From contig DATGMD010000065.1 in assembly GCA_035293805.1 (NCBI GenBank), positions 1 to 24,974 on the forward strand: a stretch of DNA of 24,974 bases, written 5' to 3'. The position numbers and the translations under genes were made by a program. Shown in pieces: positions 1-7,219 of the stretch. The stretch comes from JAJPHF01 sp035293805. GTDB taxonomy: Bacteria > Chloroflexota > UBA6077 > JAJPHF01. The notes beneath the pieces are model-generated. The model was not told the origin of the DNA. It saw only the letters and a program-made list of their open reading frames with translations, and made no database searches. Numbering within the stretch: position 1 is the first letter of the stretch; each line of letters begins with the position of its first letter.

Positions 1-226
1 CGCGAAGGGCGCTTTCCACGCGAGCTTCGCGGGCGCGAACCTGATCCACCGCAACGGCTGGAAGTACCTGAACTGGCTGCACGGGTTCAACGGGGGGCTG
101 CTGCCGATGCCGCAGATGCGGCTGCTGCCCAACCAGATGCGGGCGCTGCGCCAGGGCCTCCAGGCCTCGGGCTACGACCTGCCGCCCGACGACGAGGGGT
201 TCTACGTGGGGCGCCACCCCGCCTGA
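1..226 (+). CDS. Dihydrodipicolinate synthase-like protein, C-terminal part only
   Basis: An open frame enters from the left edge (first whole codon at base 2) and ends at a TGA at 224-226, leaving about 74 residues. The stretch around NGGLLPMPQMRLLPNQMRAL followed by RQGLQASGYDLPP looks like the C-terminal helices of the DapA/NanA aldolase superfamily, where a proline-rich loop leads into a final helix of the type 'SPEQRAELRAALEALG'. The Schiff-base lysine and the barrel lie outside the window, so neither the reaction (lyase of pyruvate-type substrates) nor intactness can be checked. It converges on the binding-protein gene that follows. The family call rests on the tail alone and is moderate. 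Confidence 0.5.
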   Translation, partial: AKGAFHASFAGANLIHRNGWKYLNWLHGFNGGLLPMPQMRLLPNQMRALRQGLQASGYDLPPDDEGFYVGRHPA

Positions 227-325
227 GCCGCCGGCTCGCGAGGTCTGCCGCGCGATCGGGCCGGCGCCCCGACGCCGGGCGCGGGACTCGTACCGGGTCC
301 GGCCCGGGGGTTCGCCGACGGAGGC

Positions 326-372
326 GCGCCCTCACCCCGCCCCTCTCGCAGGGGGAGAGGGAGTAAGGGAGC
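326..372. repeat. C/G-rich extragenic palindrome between convergent genes
   Basis: The gap 227-391 holds a run of C-rich sequence followed by G-rich sequence, with a 7-bp inverted pair (CCCTCTC at 341-347 and GAGAGGG at 355-361). Its layout resembles the palindromes at 7220-7266 and 7704-7749 but the sequence differs. It lies between two convergent stop codons and could act as a bidirectional terminator, though there is no U tract. It looks like a dispersed repeat of the REP type. Confidence 0.5.
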
Positions 373-391
373 GGCGTCGCCGGTGTCGGCA

Positions 392-1579
392 TCACCTGCT
401 AGCTGGGGCGCCTGCGGGCGGTTGATACTCACCCAGGTAGCGGACCGCGAACTCGCGGTAGTGATCGTCGAACGCCGGGGCGAGGTCCACCGCGGTCTGC
501 AGGAGGCCGAGCTGGCGCAGCAGCTCGGCATCGGCTTCCAGCGCCGCCCGGTTCACGACGCCGTTCGGGTCCACCCAGGAATACTTGATCTGCTTCCAGA
601 CGGCCGGGTCTTTGATCGTCGTGTTGTCGGTCAGGATCTTGATGATCGCGTCCTGATCGACGCCGTACTCGAAGGCGTCGATGTACGCCCGCACCGCGCG
701 CAGGTGGGCCACCATGAACCGCTCGCCCACCTGCTGGCCGAGGCGGTCGATGCCGCCCCAGTACATCACGTACAGCACCTGGGTCGTCGGGTACATCGCC
801 TCCTGGGTCGCCATGATCTCAAACGCGCCCCGCTCCACGCCCGCGGTTACGAGCGGCTCGGTCTCGATGCTGACCTCGATGCCCTTGTTCAGCATCGCGG
901 CGAGCTGGTCTGGGAACGGCATGAGCGGCCAGTCGATGCTATGCGGGTCCACGCCGTTGCTCAACAGCCAGCGAGCGGCCTGGATGTACGACGCGCTGCC
1001 CGGCCCCGCGACGTTGTAGATGGAGCGGCCGACCAGGTCCTGCGGCGTGCGAACCGTCCCGTTGTCCCACAGATCCTTGCGTACCACCAGCGCCACGTTG
1101 CCGTCCGACTTCGCCGTCTTGCCGGCCGACTGCATGTCCGCGACGATTTTCATGTCCGTGCCGCGGTTGAGCGCATTGAAGCAGGCGACGGCGCTCGCGC
1201 AGTTGCCCACCTGGATCTGGCCCTGGGCGAGCGACGGGAGCGCCTCGACGGTATTGCTCGTGACCGCGAACTCGACGTTCAGGCCGACGTCCCGGAAATA
1301 GCCCCGCTCCTGGGCGATGTAGTACGGCGCCCAGGCCGCGATGGGCAGCGCGTTCACCTTGAGGTCCACGACCGGCGACGTGGCGAGCGCGGGGCGCGCG
1401 GCGGCCGCCGCGGCCGGGGCGGTAGCGGCCGGCGTGGCAGCAGCCGGGGCCGTGGCGCCCGGCGGGGGCGCGCTCGGCGCCGCCTGGCGCGGCGCCACGG
1501 CGGTGCAGGCGACGAGGAACCCGAGAGCCCAGGGCGCCACCCACCGCGCCCATCCCGCGCCGCGTGTGCGCGTCTCCAT
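392..1579 (-). CDS. NMT1/SsuA-type ABC transporter substrate-binding lipoprotein
   Basis: A 395-residue periplasmic-type binding protein. The N-terminus has a short charged segment, a hydrophobic stretch and the lipobox LVAC near residue 25, followed by an Ala/Pro-rich linker, as expected for a lipid-anchored receptor. The mature part opens with NALPIAAWAPYYIAQERGYF and DVGLNVEF, the hallmark of NMT1/THI5-like (PF09084/PF13379) proteins that bind pyrimidine, sulfonate, nitrate or aromatic ligands. The gene starts at an ATG with AAGGAG six bases upstream. No permease or ATPase gene is adjacent, so the partner components must be elsewhere. The ligand cannot be told from the sequence. Confidence 0.85.
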   Translation of the reverse strand: METRTRGAGWARWVAPWALGFLVACTAVAPRQAAPSAPPPGATAPAAATPAATAPAAAAAARPALATSPVVDLKVNALPIAAWAPYYIAQERGYFRDVGLNVEFAVTSNTVEALPSLAQGQIQVGNCASAVACFNALNRGTDMKIVADMQSAGKTAKSDGNVALVVRKDLWDNGTVRTPQDLVGRSIYNVAGPGSASYIQAARWLLSNGVDPHSIDWPLMPFPDQLAAMLNKGIEVSIETEPLVTAGVERGAFEIMATQEAMYPTTQVLYVMYWGGIDRLGQQVGERFMVAHLRAVRAYIDAFEYGVDQDAIIKILTDNTTIKDPAVWKQIKYSWVDPNGVVNRAALEADAELLRQLGLLQTAVDLAPAFDDHYREFAVRYLGEYQPPAGAPASR

Positions 1580-1786
1580 CTCCGCTCCTTTCGGCCCCCC
1601 GCGGCCTGGTCCCAGCGCCGCGTCGCTCCCGGCGCGGCCGCGAAGTGCTCAATCAAAGCAAGCCGCCATGTCGCCTGTCAAGGGCAGCGGAGGTGGAGCA
1701 GGCCGGCCACATCCGGATGGTCACGTTGGACGCGAGGAGGCTTCGGGTGGAGCGCCGTCCGGGTGGACGGCGGTCCGCCGGGCGCG

Positions 1787-1993
1787 TCAGGCCTCGGGGC
1801 GCAGGTAGCAGGCGGGGCAGCGCCCACGGTGGGGGATGGGGCCCGCGTAGCCACAGGCGCATGTCGTGCTACCCCGCGGGACGAGCGGCCGCTCGCGCCC
1901 GCGGCGGGCGAGGTACACGTAGCAGGCCAGGCAGCGCCCGCGCGAGAGCCGGCGGGTGGCCAGACCACAGTTGACGCAGTGTGTTTGCTTCAT
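1787..1993 (-). CDS. Small double zinc-knuckle protein
   Basis: A 68-residue basic protein with two four-cysteine sites: C6, C9, C21, C24 (C-x2-C-x11-C-x2-C) and C45, C47, C59, C62 (C-x-C-x11-C-x2-C). Each second pair sits in a similar segment (GRCLACY and GRCPACY), which suggests an internal duplication. Short proteins with a GRCxACY knuckle occur in actinobacterial and phage genomes and are presumed zinc-binding, nucleic-acid or protein contact modules; no function is established. The ATG at 1993 has a GGTGG about seven bases upstream. It is transcribed toward the binding-protein gene, 207 bp away. Almost the whole chain is cysteine knuckle plus basic linker, so a chance ORF is unlikely. 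Confidence 0.7.
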   Translation of the reverse strand: MKQTHCVNCGLATRRLSRGRCLACYVYLARRGRERPLVPRGSTTCACGYAGPIPHRGRCPACYLRPEA

Positions 1994-2112
1994 GCAACCA
2001 CCCTACGCGCTCGCGCCGCGCGCCCGCTGTGAACACCCTCACCGGCGCACGGGGAACTGCGCCACACGCGCCGAAGCGGCCCCGCTCAGCACGGCGGCGG
2101 CGTCCGCCGGGC

Positions 2113-2155
2113 GGCACAGCGCGGTCGGGCGCCGCGGCGCCGACCGCGCTGTGCC
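2113..2155. repeat. Perfect 16-bp inverted repeat upstream of the GGN repeat gene
   Basis: Arms 2113-2128 and 2140-2155 are exact reverse complements (left arm GGCACAGCGCGGTCGG) around an 11-base loop that is itself GC-palindromic. No U tract follows on either side. It lies in the 308-bp gap 1994-2301 between the divergent zinc-knuckle and GGN genes, so it is not an obvious terminator for either. The same gap holds a smaller palindrome at 2193-2206 and no convincing ORF. Confidence 0.8.
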
Positions 2156-2192
2156 AAGACGTTCACAGCGTGACCGAATTTGCACGCTAAGT

Positions 2193-2206
2193 GTGACCGC
2201 AGTCAC
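2193..2206. promoter_or_regulatory. Candidate operator palindrome GTGAC-N4-GTCAC
   Basis: GTGAC (2193-2197) and GTCAC (2202-2206) form an exact inverted repeat with a 4-base centre about 100 bp before the GGN gene start. A second GTGACCG lies at about 2170. A loose -10-like TATGCT is at 2229-2234 but no good -35 was found. The regulatory role is inference from position and symmetry. Confidence 0.25.
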
Positions 2207-2301
2207 CGTGCGGAATGAGCCGAGCCCCTATGCTGTCCATGTAAGGCGCACACAGCCGAGCCCGATGGCGGACCGGCAACAGCGCGATAAGGAGGATAGC
2301 G

Positions 2302-3126
2302 ATGGCTCCCAAGTTCACGAAGCAGGTGGCGTTCAGCGCGGTGGCGGCTCTGAGTCTGGTGCTGGCAGGTCTCGGCCCGGCGGTTAGTAGTGCCCACGCG
2401 GCGCCGATCGCGGCGGTCGGCGGGAACGGCGGCAACGGCGGTAATGCTCACGGCCCCGGCGCGATCGGCGGCAATGGTGGCAATGGCGGCAACGCTCACG
2501 GCCCCGGCGCGATCGGCGGCAATGGTGGCAACGGCGGCAACGCTCATGGCCACGGCGCGATCGGCGGGAACGGCGGCAATGGTGGGAACGCCCACGGACC
2601 GGGTGCGGTCGGCGGCAATGGTGGCAACGGCGGCAACGCCCACGGCCCCGGCGCCATTGGCGGCAATGGTGGCAACGGCGGCAACGCCCACGGCCCGGGT
2701 GCGATCGGCGGGAACGGCGGCAACGGCGGTAATGCTCACGGCCCCGGCGCGATCGGCGGCAATGGTGGCAACGGCGGCAACGCCACCGGGCCGAATGCTC
2801 AGGGTGGCAACGGCGGCAACGGTGGCAACGCGACCGGGCCGGATGCTCAGGGCGGCAACGGCGGCAATGGTGGCAACGCCACCGGGCCGGGCGCGATCGG
2901 CGGCAATGGTGGCAACGGTGGGAACGCCACCGGGCCCGGCGCGATCGGCGGGAACGGCGGCAACGGCGGCAACGCGACTGGCCTGAATGCCCAGGGTGGC
3001 AACGGCGGCAACGGTGGCAACGCGACCGGGCCGGATGCTCAGGGCGGCAACGGCGGCAATGGTGGCAACGCGACCGGACCCGGCGCGATTGGTGGCAACG
3101 GCGGCAACGGTGGCGACGCCTCGTAG
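2302..3126 (+). CDS. Secreted Gly-Asn-rich (GGN)3 16-residue repeat protein
   Basis: A 274-residue protein starting at an ATG with an excellent AAGGAGG eight bases upstream. Residues 1 to about 33 are a Sec signal peptide (basic start, hydrophobic core, cleavage near SSAHA). The rest is 14 full copies of a 16-residue unit, GGNGGNGGN followed by A-(H/T)-G-P-x-A-x, plus a partial copy ending GGDAS. The first seven units carry AHG, the last seven ATG, so the array probably grew by block duplication. There is no cysteine and no anchor. The GGN pattern resembles mycobacterial PE_PGRS repeats in composition, but there is no PE domain. Strict GGx periodicity is compatible with polyglycine-II helical bundles, which is inference. 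The next gene downstream encodes a related protein. Function unknown; a secreted structural or surface polymer is the likeliest guess. Confidence 0.8.
   Translation: MAPKFTKQVAFSAVAALSLVLAGLGPAVSSAHAAPIAAVGGNGGNGGNAHGPGAIGGNGGNGGNAHGPGAIGGNGGNGGNAHGHGAIGGNGGNGGNAHGPGAVGGNGGNGGNAHGPGAIGGNGGNGGNAHGPGAIGGNGGNGGNAHGPGAIGGNGGNGGNATGPNAQGGNGGNGGNATGPDAQGGNGGNGGNATGPGAIGGNGGNGGNATGPGAIGGNGGNGGNATGLNAQGGNGGNGGNATGPDAQGGNGGNGGNATGPGAIGGNGGNGGDAS
2419..3123 (+). repeat. 48-bp tandem repeat array inside the GGN gene
   Basis: Fourteen in-frame 48-bp units run from 2419 to 3090 and a partial unit from 3091 to 3123. Units differ mainly by synonymous changes (GGC/GGT/GGG, AAC/AAT) and by the variable 7-residue tail. 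Because 48 is divisible by three, unit gain or loss changes length without shifting frame. Long antisense ORFs across this array are artefacts of its bias. Confidence 0.9.
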
Positions 3127-3187
3127 CCTGCCCTCTTGAGGGCCGAGACACTGTACCCGCCTGAGGCTACATAACTGCTCTTCTACG

Positions 3188-3219
3188 GAGGGGGTGCCCG
3201 GCCAGTCGGGCGCCCCCTC
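3188..3219 (+). terminator. Hairpin after the GGN repeat gene
   Basis: Arms 3188-3200 and 3207-3219 form a 13-bp GC-rich stem with one G-U pair and the 6-base loop GCCAGT. It lies 62 bp after the stop of the first GGN gene. There is no U run, so termination may be weak. The hairpin separates the two related genes, which therefore may be transcribed independently. Confidence 0.55.
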
Positions 3220-3396
3220 GGGGCATGGTTGCCGTAGCGCGTAGGCGTAGCGTATAGCCCTCTGGACAACCGGTGGCGACGGCGGCGACAGTACTCGGCA
3301 TGGACCAGCGCGCGGGCCTAACGCAACTCCGACGGTAGCGGGGCGCGCGGCCAGGCGCGGGGCCTGGCGGAACGAGTCCCATAAAGGAGCAAGGTT

Positions 3397-3957
3397 ATGC
3401 GGTTCCAAGCAGACACGGAGCGGACGCGAGGGATAGCCGTGGCAACTGCCCTGTTCGTCGCTCTCGGGCTGGCAACCGGCGTGGGGCACGCCGTGCCGGT
3501 GGCGCACGGCCACCCCGTCGTCTTGGCGCAAGGGGGAGATGGCGGGAACGGCGGGAATGGCGGCAACGGCGGGAGCGGCTGTCAGCCGGGCCAGCCGGGC
3601 CAGCCGGGTCAGCCCGGCCAGCCGGGGCGGGCCGGACTGGGCGGCCAGCCGGGCCAGCCCGGCCAGCCCGGCCAGCCGGGGACGTGCCTCGACGGCGGCG
3701 ACGGGGGAGCCGGCGGCGATGCGGCCATTACCGGCGGCAACGGCGGGAATGGCGGGAACGGCGGCAATGGGGGCGCTGGCGGCAGCGGCGGCAACGGGGG
3801 GAACGGCGGGAACGGCGGCGCTGGCGGGCGCGGCGGCAATGGCGGCAACGGGGGGAACGGCGGTCACGGGGGCAACGGCGGCAACGGCGGCAATGGGGGT
3901 AACGGTGGTCATGGTGGAAACGGGGGCAACGGTGGCGACGGTGGCAACGCCGGATGA
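3397..3957 (+). CDS. Secreted GGN-repeat protein with Cys-bounded collagen-like segment
   Basis: A 186-residue protein; the ATG has AAGGAG seven bases upstream. Residues 1 to about 45 hold a signal peptide (hydrophobic about 13-30). Then come a short GGN block (46-61), a collagen-like block of GQP triplets (62-97) starting and ending at the only two cysteines, C62 and C97, and a long GGN/GGA/GGH block (100-186). Gly-X-Pro triplets are typical of bacterial collagen-like proteins; here the run is interrupted by RAGLG near residues 78-82. The two cysteines could cross-link chains or close a loop. It is clearly related in composition to the upstream gene, and its hairpin lies just after the stop. 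Function unknown; an extracellular structural or adhesive role is inferred. Confidence 0.8.
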   Translation: MRFQADTERTRGIAVATALFVALGLATGVGHAVPVAHGHPVVLAQGGDGGNGGNGGNGGSGCQPGQPGQPGQPGQPGRAGLGGQPGQPGQPGQPGTCLDGGDGGAGGDAAITGGNGGNGGNGGNGGAGGSGGNGGNGGNGGAGGRGGNGGNGGNGGHGGNGGNGGNGGNGGHGGNGGNGGDGGNAG

Positions 3958-4021
3958 CCTCTGCCGCGGCTAGCGGAGAGCTGCCGGGCGGCTAAGCCGG
4001 CAGGTCGGTACATTTAATCTA

Positions 4022-4050
4022 GGGCGCACCCGATGGAGGCGGGTGCGCCC
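4022..4050 (+). terminator. Terminator hairpin after the second GGN gene
   Basis: Arms GGGCGCACCC (4022-4031) and GGGTGCGCCC (4041-4050) are exact reverse complements with a 9-base loop, followed by TT only. The position 65 bp past the stop codon supports a terminator, although the U tract is minimal. Confidence 0.6.
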
Positions 4051-4147
4051 TTGCCGCGTCGTCGGCGGCGCGCATCCCGAGCGGCGACGCGCGCGTTGGC
4101 CGCCCGGCGAGGGCCACGCGGGACCAGAGCGGTGTGCAGTCGGGCAA

Positions 4148-4216
4148 AGCGGTCGCGAGAGCCGCCCCTACGCGACTATGCGCCTACTGGCGGTCACGAG
4201 AGCCGCCCCTACGACT
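4148..4216. repeat. Short direct repeat, two copies
   Basis: Two near-identical copies, 4148-4177 and 4189-4216, share the core CGAGAGCCGCCCCTACG, differing by G/A in GGTCGCG versus GGTCACG and by a two-base indel near the end. The gap 4051-4248, between the GGN pair and the convergent binding-protein gene, holds nothing else recognisable. It looks like a dispersed intergenic repeat family. Confidence 0.6.
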
Positions 4217-4248
4217 CGTCCGGAGGCGTGGGCATGGGCCACGCAAGA

Positions 4249-5436
4249 CTAGCGAATCAGGGAGCGCAGCTCCCGCATGATCTGCGCGCGCTCGGTGAGG
4301 ACGAAGCTCCACTCAAAGGAGTCGAAGTAGTTGGTCACGGCGGGGTCGGGCACCTGGTCCCGCGCGTAGGAGGCGTCGACGTCGTCGCGGACGGGCACGA
4401 TGCCCTGGGCCTTGCTCCAGACCAGCATGCCGTCGGGGCCGGCGATCCAGTTTACGAACAGCTGCGCCGCGTGTGGGTGGGGTGCGTTGTTCAGCAGGCC
4501 GAGCAGCCCGAAGCCGGCGCTGACGTGGCCCGGGGCGTCGGACGGCTGCGGCACGGGCGCGACCGGGAAGCCGTCGCGCTTGATCTGCGCGAACTCGACC
4601 TCGCGCAGCGCGACGGCGATCGGATACTGGCCGCGCGCCAGCCAGTCGGCCGTCTGGCGGTGGTCGCGCGAGAACATCGGCTGCTGGTCCACGTACAGCC
4701 GCCGCACGTAGTCCTCGCCGAGCGTCTTGTAGAGATAGCTGGCGGTCGCCAGGCCGGCCCCCGAGATCGACGGGTCGAAGGTAGCGATACGGCCCTGGTA
4801 CGCCGGCCGCAGCAGGTCGTACCAGTTGCGGATCGCCTCAGGGCGCACCTGGTCGGTGTTCACGTAGATCATCTGCGTCAGCGAGTTGTTGAGCCGCAGC
4901 ACGTACTGGCGGTCGGGGTCCATGAACCAGAGCTGGCCGCCGGGCCAGTGCGCGGCGTCGAGCGCGTCAGGATGGATCAGCGCCGGCCGCAGCGGGTCGA
5001 GCATGCCGCCCTCGAAGATGGGGCCGTACATCGTGTCGGCGCCGGCGAGGATCACGTCGGTCGAGTAGATGCCCGCCTGGCGCTCGCTGGCCAGTTGGAT
5101 CGCCGCGTCGCCGCTGGGGCCGCCAATGTACTCCAGGTCGACGCCGAAGCGCTCGCGGAAGGCCGCCGGCAGCGCCGTGCGCACGGCCGCCGTCGGGGGG
5201 CCTTTCACGACCACCTTGCCCTCGCGGCGAGCCGCCTCGACGAGTGCATTCCAGGCCGCCTGCCAGTCGCCGCCCGGCGCGGCCGCGTCCGGCGGCGCGG
5301 CCGGAGGCGCGGCTGGCGGCCCCGCCGCGGGCGCGCAGCTTAGCACGAACGCGAGCGCCAGAGCGATGGCGGTGGCTAGCCCGGTGCCCGGCCCCGCGAT
5401 ACGCGGGCGCCCCGCAAAGCGTGACGGCAGCCCCAT
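4249..5436 (-). CDS. Iron-type (FutA-like) ABC transporter substrate-binding lipoprotein
   Basis: A 395-residue exported receptor. A hydrophobic segment ends in the lipobox LSCA near residue 34, followed by an Ala/Pro linker. The mature chain starts WQAAWNALVEAARREGKVVV, the common opening of SBP_bac_6/SBP_bac_8 proteins of the AfuA/FutA (Fe3+ or small organic) group, and continues with DVILAGADTMYGPIFEGGML and NSLTQMIYVNTDQV, also typical. The ATG at 5436 is 9 bp past the cyclase stop and has GAGG within the gap, so it is the last gene of the deacetylase-cyclase-receptor unit. No permease genes are visible. In such company the ligand may be an organic compound that the two hydrolases process, rather than iron. 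Confidence 0.85.
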   Translation of the reverse strand: MGLPSRFAGRPRIAGPGTGLATAIALALAFVLSCAPAAGPPAAPPAAPPDAAAPGGDWQAAWNALVEAARREGKVVVKGPPTAAVRTALPAAFRERFGVDLEYIGGPSGDAAIQLASERQAGIYSTDVILAGADTMYGPIFEGGMLDPLRPALIHPDALDAAHWPGGQLWFMDPDRQYVLRLNNSLTQMIYVNTDQVRPEAIRNWYDLLRPAYQGRIATFDPSISGAGLATASYLYKTLGEDYVRRLYVDQQPMFSRDHRQTADWLARGQYPIAVALREVEFAQIKRDGFPVAPVPQPSDAPGHVSAGFGLLGLLNNAPHPHAAQLFVNWIAGPDGMLVWSKAQGIVPVRDDVDASYARDQVPDPAVTNYFDSFEWSFVLTERAQIMRELRSLIR

Positions 5437-5445
5437 CCCGCGGCC

Positions 5446-6267
5446 TCAGACGATGGCGATGGGGCGCACGGGCGAGCCGGTGGCGCCCACGAGCGGCAGC
5501 GGCAAGACGACGAACAGGAACTGGCTCACGCCGTCGGCCGCGAGGCGCTCCAGGTTCAGGTTCTCCAGGATCTGCACGCCGTGGTCGGCGATGAGCAGCG
5601 CGTGGACGTTGTCGTCGCCCACCCGCGGGTGCACCTCGTAGAAGGCGGTATCGTCGCCCGTCAGGCGCACGCCGCGGGCGATCAGCCAGCGCGCGCCGTC
5701 GCCGTCCACGCCCGGATTGCCGGCCTCGTCGTCCACGAAGCGCGCCGCCTCGGCCCAGCGCCGCGCCCAGCCGGTGCGGATGAGCACGGCGTCGCCCGGC
5801 CCGACCGTGACGCCCGCGCGCCGCTCGGCCGCCGCCAGCAGCTCGCCGCCCACGGGCTGCTGGTCGCCGAGCACGTCCACGCCCAGCGTGCCGGCCACGT
5901 CGAGCAGCACGCCGCGCTGGACGATGGGCGGGGTCTCCTCGATGCCGCCCTCGCGGAAGCCCGCCGTGCCCTGCTGGGCCGCCAGCGCGTCGGCGCCGCC
6001 GTAGAGCTTGCCGTCGCGCGCGTAGTGCGCCAGCGCGTCCAGGTGCGTACCCGTGTGGGCGCACATCACCAGCAGCTCGTTGGCGCTGCTGGCGTTGCCG
6101 GGCCGCGCGGCGTCGCCGTGGCGCCGCACGAGGCTGAAGTGATACTGCGGGTGCATGGCGAGCACCGGCATACCGGGCGCGATCGGCTGCGACAGATCGT
6201 ACACGCGGCCCTGGCCCACCAGGTCACGCACCAGCGTGGGGTCGATCTGCAGTGGGGTGTCATGCAT
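5446..6267 (-). CDS. Cyclase / kynurenine formamidase-like metal-dependent hydrolase
   Basis: A 273-residue member of the cyclase family (PF04199). It opens with YDLSQPIAPGMPVLAMHP, the usual start of this family, and carries the metal motif H71-T-G-T-H75-L-D77-x3-H81. Relatives hydrolyse N-formylkynurenine, isatin or other cyclic amides and lactones; the substrate here is unknown. The frame remains open to a TTG at 6276, but GGAG sits directly against that codon, whereas the ATG at 6267 lies nine bases after it, so I chose 6267. It is the middle gene of a minus-strand unit, 9 bp before the receptor gene and separated from the deacetylase gene by a G/C-rich repeat. Confidence 0.85.
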   Translation of the reverse strand: MHDTPLQIDPTLVRDLVGQGRVYDLSQPIAPGMPVLAMHPQYHFSLVRRHGDAARPGNASSANELLVMCAHTGTHLDALAHYARDGKLYGGADALAAQQGTAGFREGGIEETPPIVQRGVLLDVAGTLGVDVLGDQQPVGGELLAAAERRAGVTVGPGDAVLIRTGWARRWAEAARFVDDEAGNPGVDGDGARWLIARGVRLTGDDTAFYEVHPRVGDDNVHALLIADHGVQILENLNLERLAADGVSQFLFVVLPLPLVGATGSPVRPIAIV

Positions 6268-6287
6268 GACATTCAACTCCTAAAGAG

Positions 6288-6345
6288 GGGTTGGGGGCAC
6301 ACCCCCCAAGCCCCCCGCCAGGGGGACACCCCCTGGACCCCCGAG
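6288..6345. repeat. C/G-rich intergenic repeat between deacetylase and cyclase genes
   Basis: Runs of four to six C or G alternate here, with the inverted pair CCAGGGG/CCCCTGG around 6321-6340. The composition resembles the other extragenic palindromes of the window but the sequence is not the same. It fills most of the 90 bp between two genes that otherwise look co-transcribed, and so may stabilise or separate their messages. Confidence 0.5.
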
Positions 6346-6357
6346 AGGCGCGCCGCA

Positions 6358-7218
6358 TCATTGGCCAATGTGATCGAGGTACCATTGGGCCACGTCGCGG
6401 CGGCGGGCGATCCAGACGCGCGGGAACTGCCGGGCGTACTGGATGCACTGCTCCAGCGCGTGGGCGCCGAACGGCCGGCCGTAGTGCGTGGCGTGGACGA
6501 GTGCGGTGAGCAGCTTCGGCGCCCGCTCGCCTTCCTTATAGAGACGGTCGAACGAGTAGCGGAACGTCTCGACGTACGCGCCGGGCGGGTTGCCGTAGCG
6601 GCCCATCAGCACCGCGTCGTTGATCTCGAAGGTGTTGGGCATCGCCACCAGCCGCCGGCCGTCCTGCTCGGCGGCAATGTACGGCACGTCGTCGTCGCGG
6701 AAGTCCTGCTCCCACAGGAAGCCCTCCTCCAGCAGCAGCGTGGGGGTGTGGTCGCTGCGCTGGCCACCGGGGCTGCCCCAGCCGACCGGCCGCTCGCCGA
6801 GAAGGCGGGTGAACACCTCCACGCAGCGGCGAATGTTCGCGCGCTCCTCATCGCGGCTCAGGCGATACAGCCGCGTCTCCTGGCTGTAGGCGTGGCCGGC
6901 CGGCTCGTGGCCCGTGGCGACGAACTCGCGCACCAGGTCGGGCCAGGTCTCGACGGCCAGGGCGCTGATCGACGCCGAGCCCTTCACGCCGTACTCGTTC
7001 AGCACGTCCATCAGGCGGTAGAACCCCGCCTGGCCGCCGTAGCTCTGCCACGACTCGGTGGCCCAGTCGCGCTGGCCCGCCTCGGTCGCCTCGCGCGGGA
7101 AGTCGGGCGTCACGCGGATGCCGGCCTGGGCCTGCGGCCCCGCCCACGCCTCCAGCACCAGGTAGAAGTTGACCGCGATGCGCGCGTCGTCGGGCCAGGG
7201 CACGCACGGTCGTCGCAT
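6358..7218 (-). CDS. Polysaccharide deacetylase family protein (PuuE-like)
   Basis: A 286-residue NodB-fold hydrolase. Segments supporting this are PDDARIAVNFYLVLEAW at the start, GGQAGFYRLMDVLNEYGVKGS (the helix and strand before the second motif), GHEPAGHAYSQE (metal-binding histidine motif) and GWGSPGGQRSDHT (motif 3). The order fits the allantoinase/peptidoglycan deacetylase-like group of about 290-300 residues. The usual first DD motif is replaced by NFYLVLEAW, as in PuuE-like proteins that act on amides of small molecules. The ATG at 7218 lies against a palindromic repeat whose complement supplies a GGGGGGTTAGG stretch as the only Shine-Dalgarno candidate. It is the first gene of the unit with the cyclase and receptor. 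Confidence 0.8.
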   Translation of the reverse strand: MRRPCVPWPDDARIAVNFYLVLEAWAGPQAQAGIRVTPDFPREATEAGQRDWATESWQSYGGQAGFYRLMDVLNEYGVKGSASISALAVETWPDLVREFVATGHEPAGHAYSQETRLYRLSRDEERANIRRCVEVFTRLLGERPVGWGSPGGQRSDHTPTLLLEEGFLWEQDFRDDDVPYIAAEQDGRRLVAMPNTFEINDAVLMGRYGNPPGAYVETFRYSFDRLYKEGERAPKLLTALVHATHYGRPFGAHALEQCIQYARQFPRVWIARRRDVAQWYLDHIGQ

Positions 7219-7219
7219 G

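Noticed and set aside
383..2032. Long plus-strand ORF opposite the binding protein
   Set aside because: Arg/His/Ala-rich shadow without a ribosome site; the minus-strand gene has a lipobox and NMT1-like motifs.
2419..3123. Repeat array resembling a CRISPR
   Set aside because: Units are contiguous, 48 bp and in frame, with no unique spacers and no cas genes nearby.
2203..3912. Long minus-strand ORF across the two GGN genes
   Set aside because: It is a mirror of glycine/asparagine repeats; both plus-strand genes have signal peptides and strong ribosome sites, and the antisense product is low-complexity Ala/Val/Pro.
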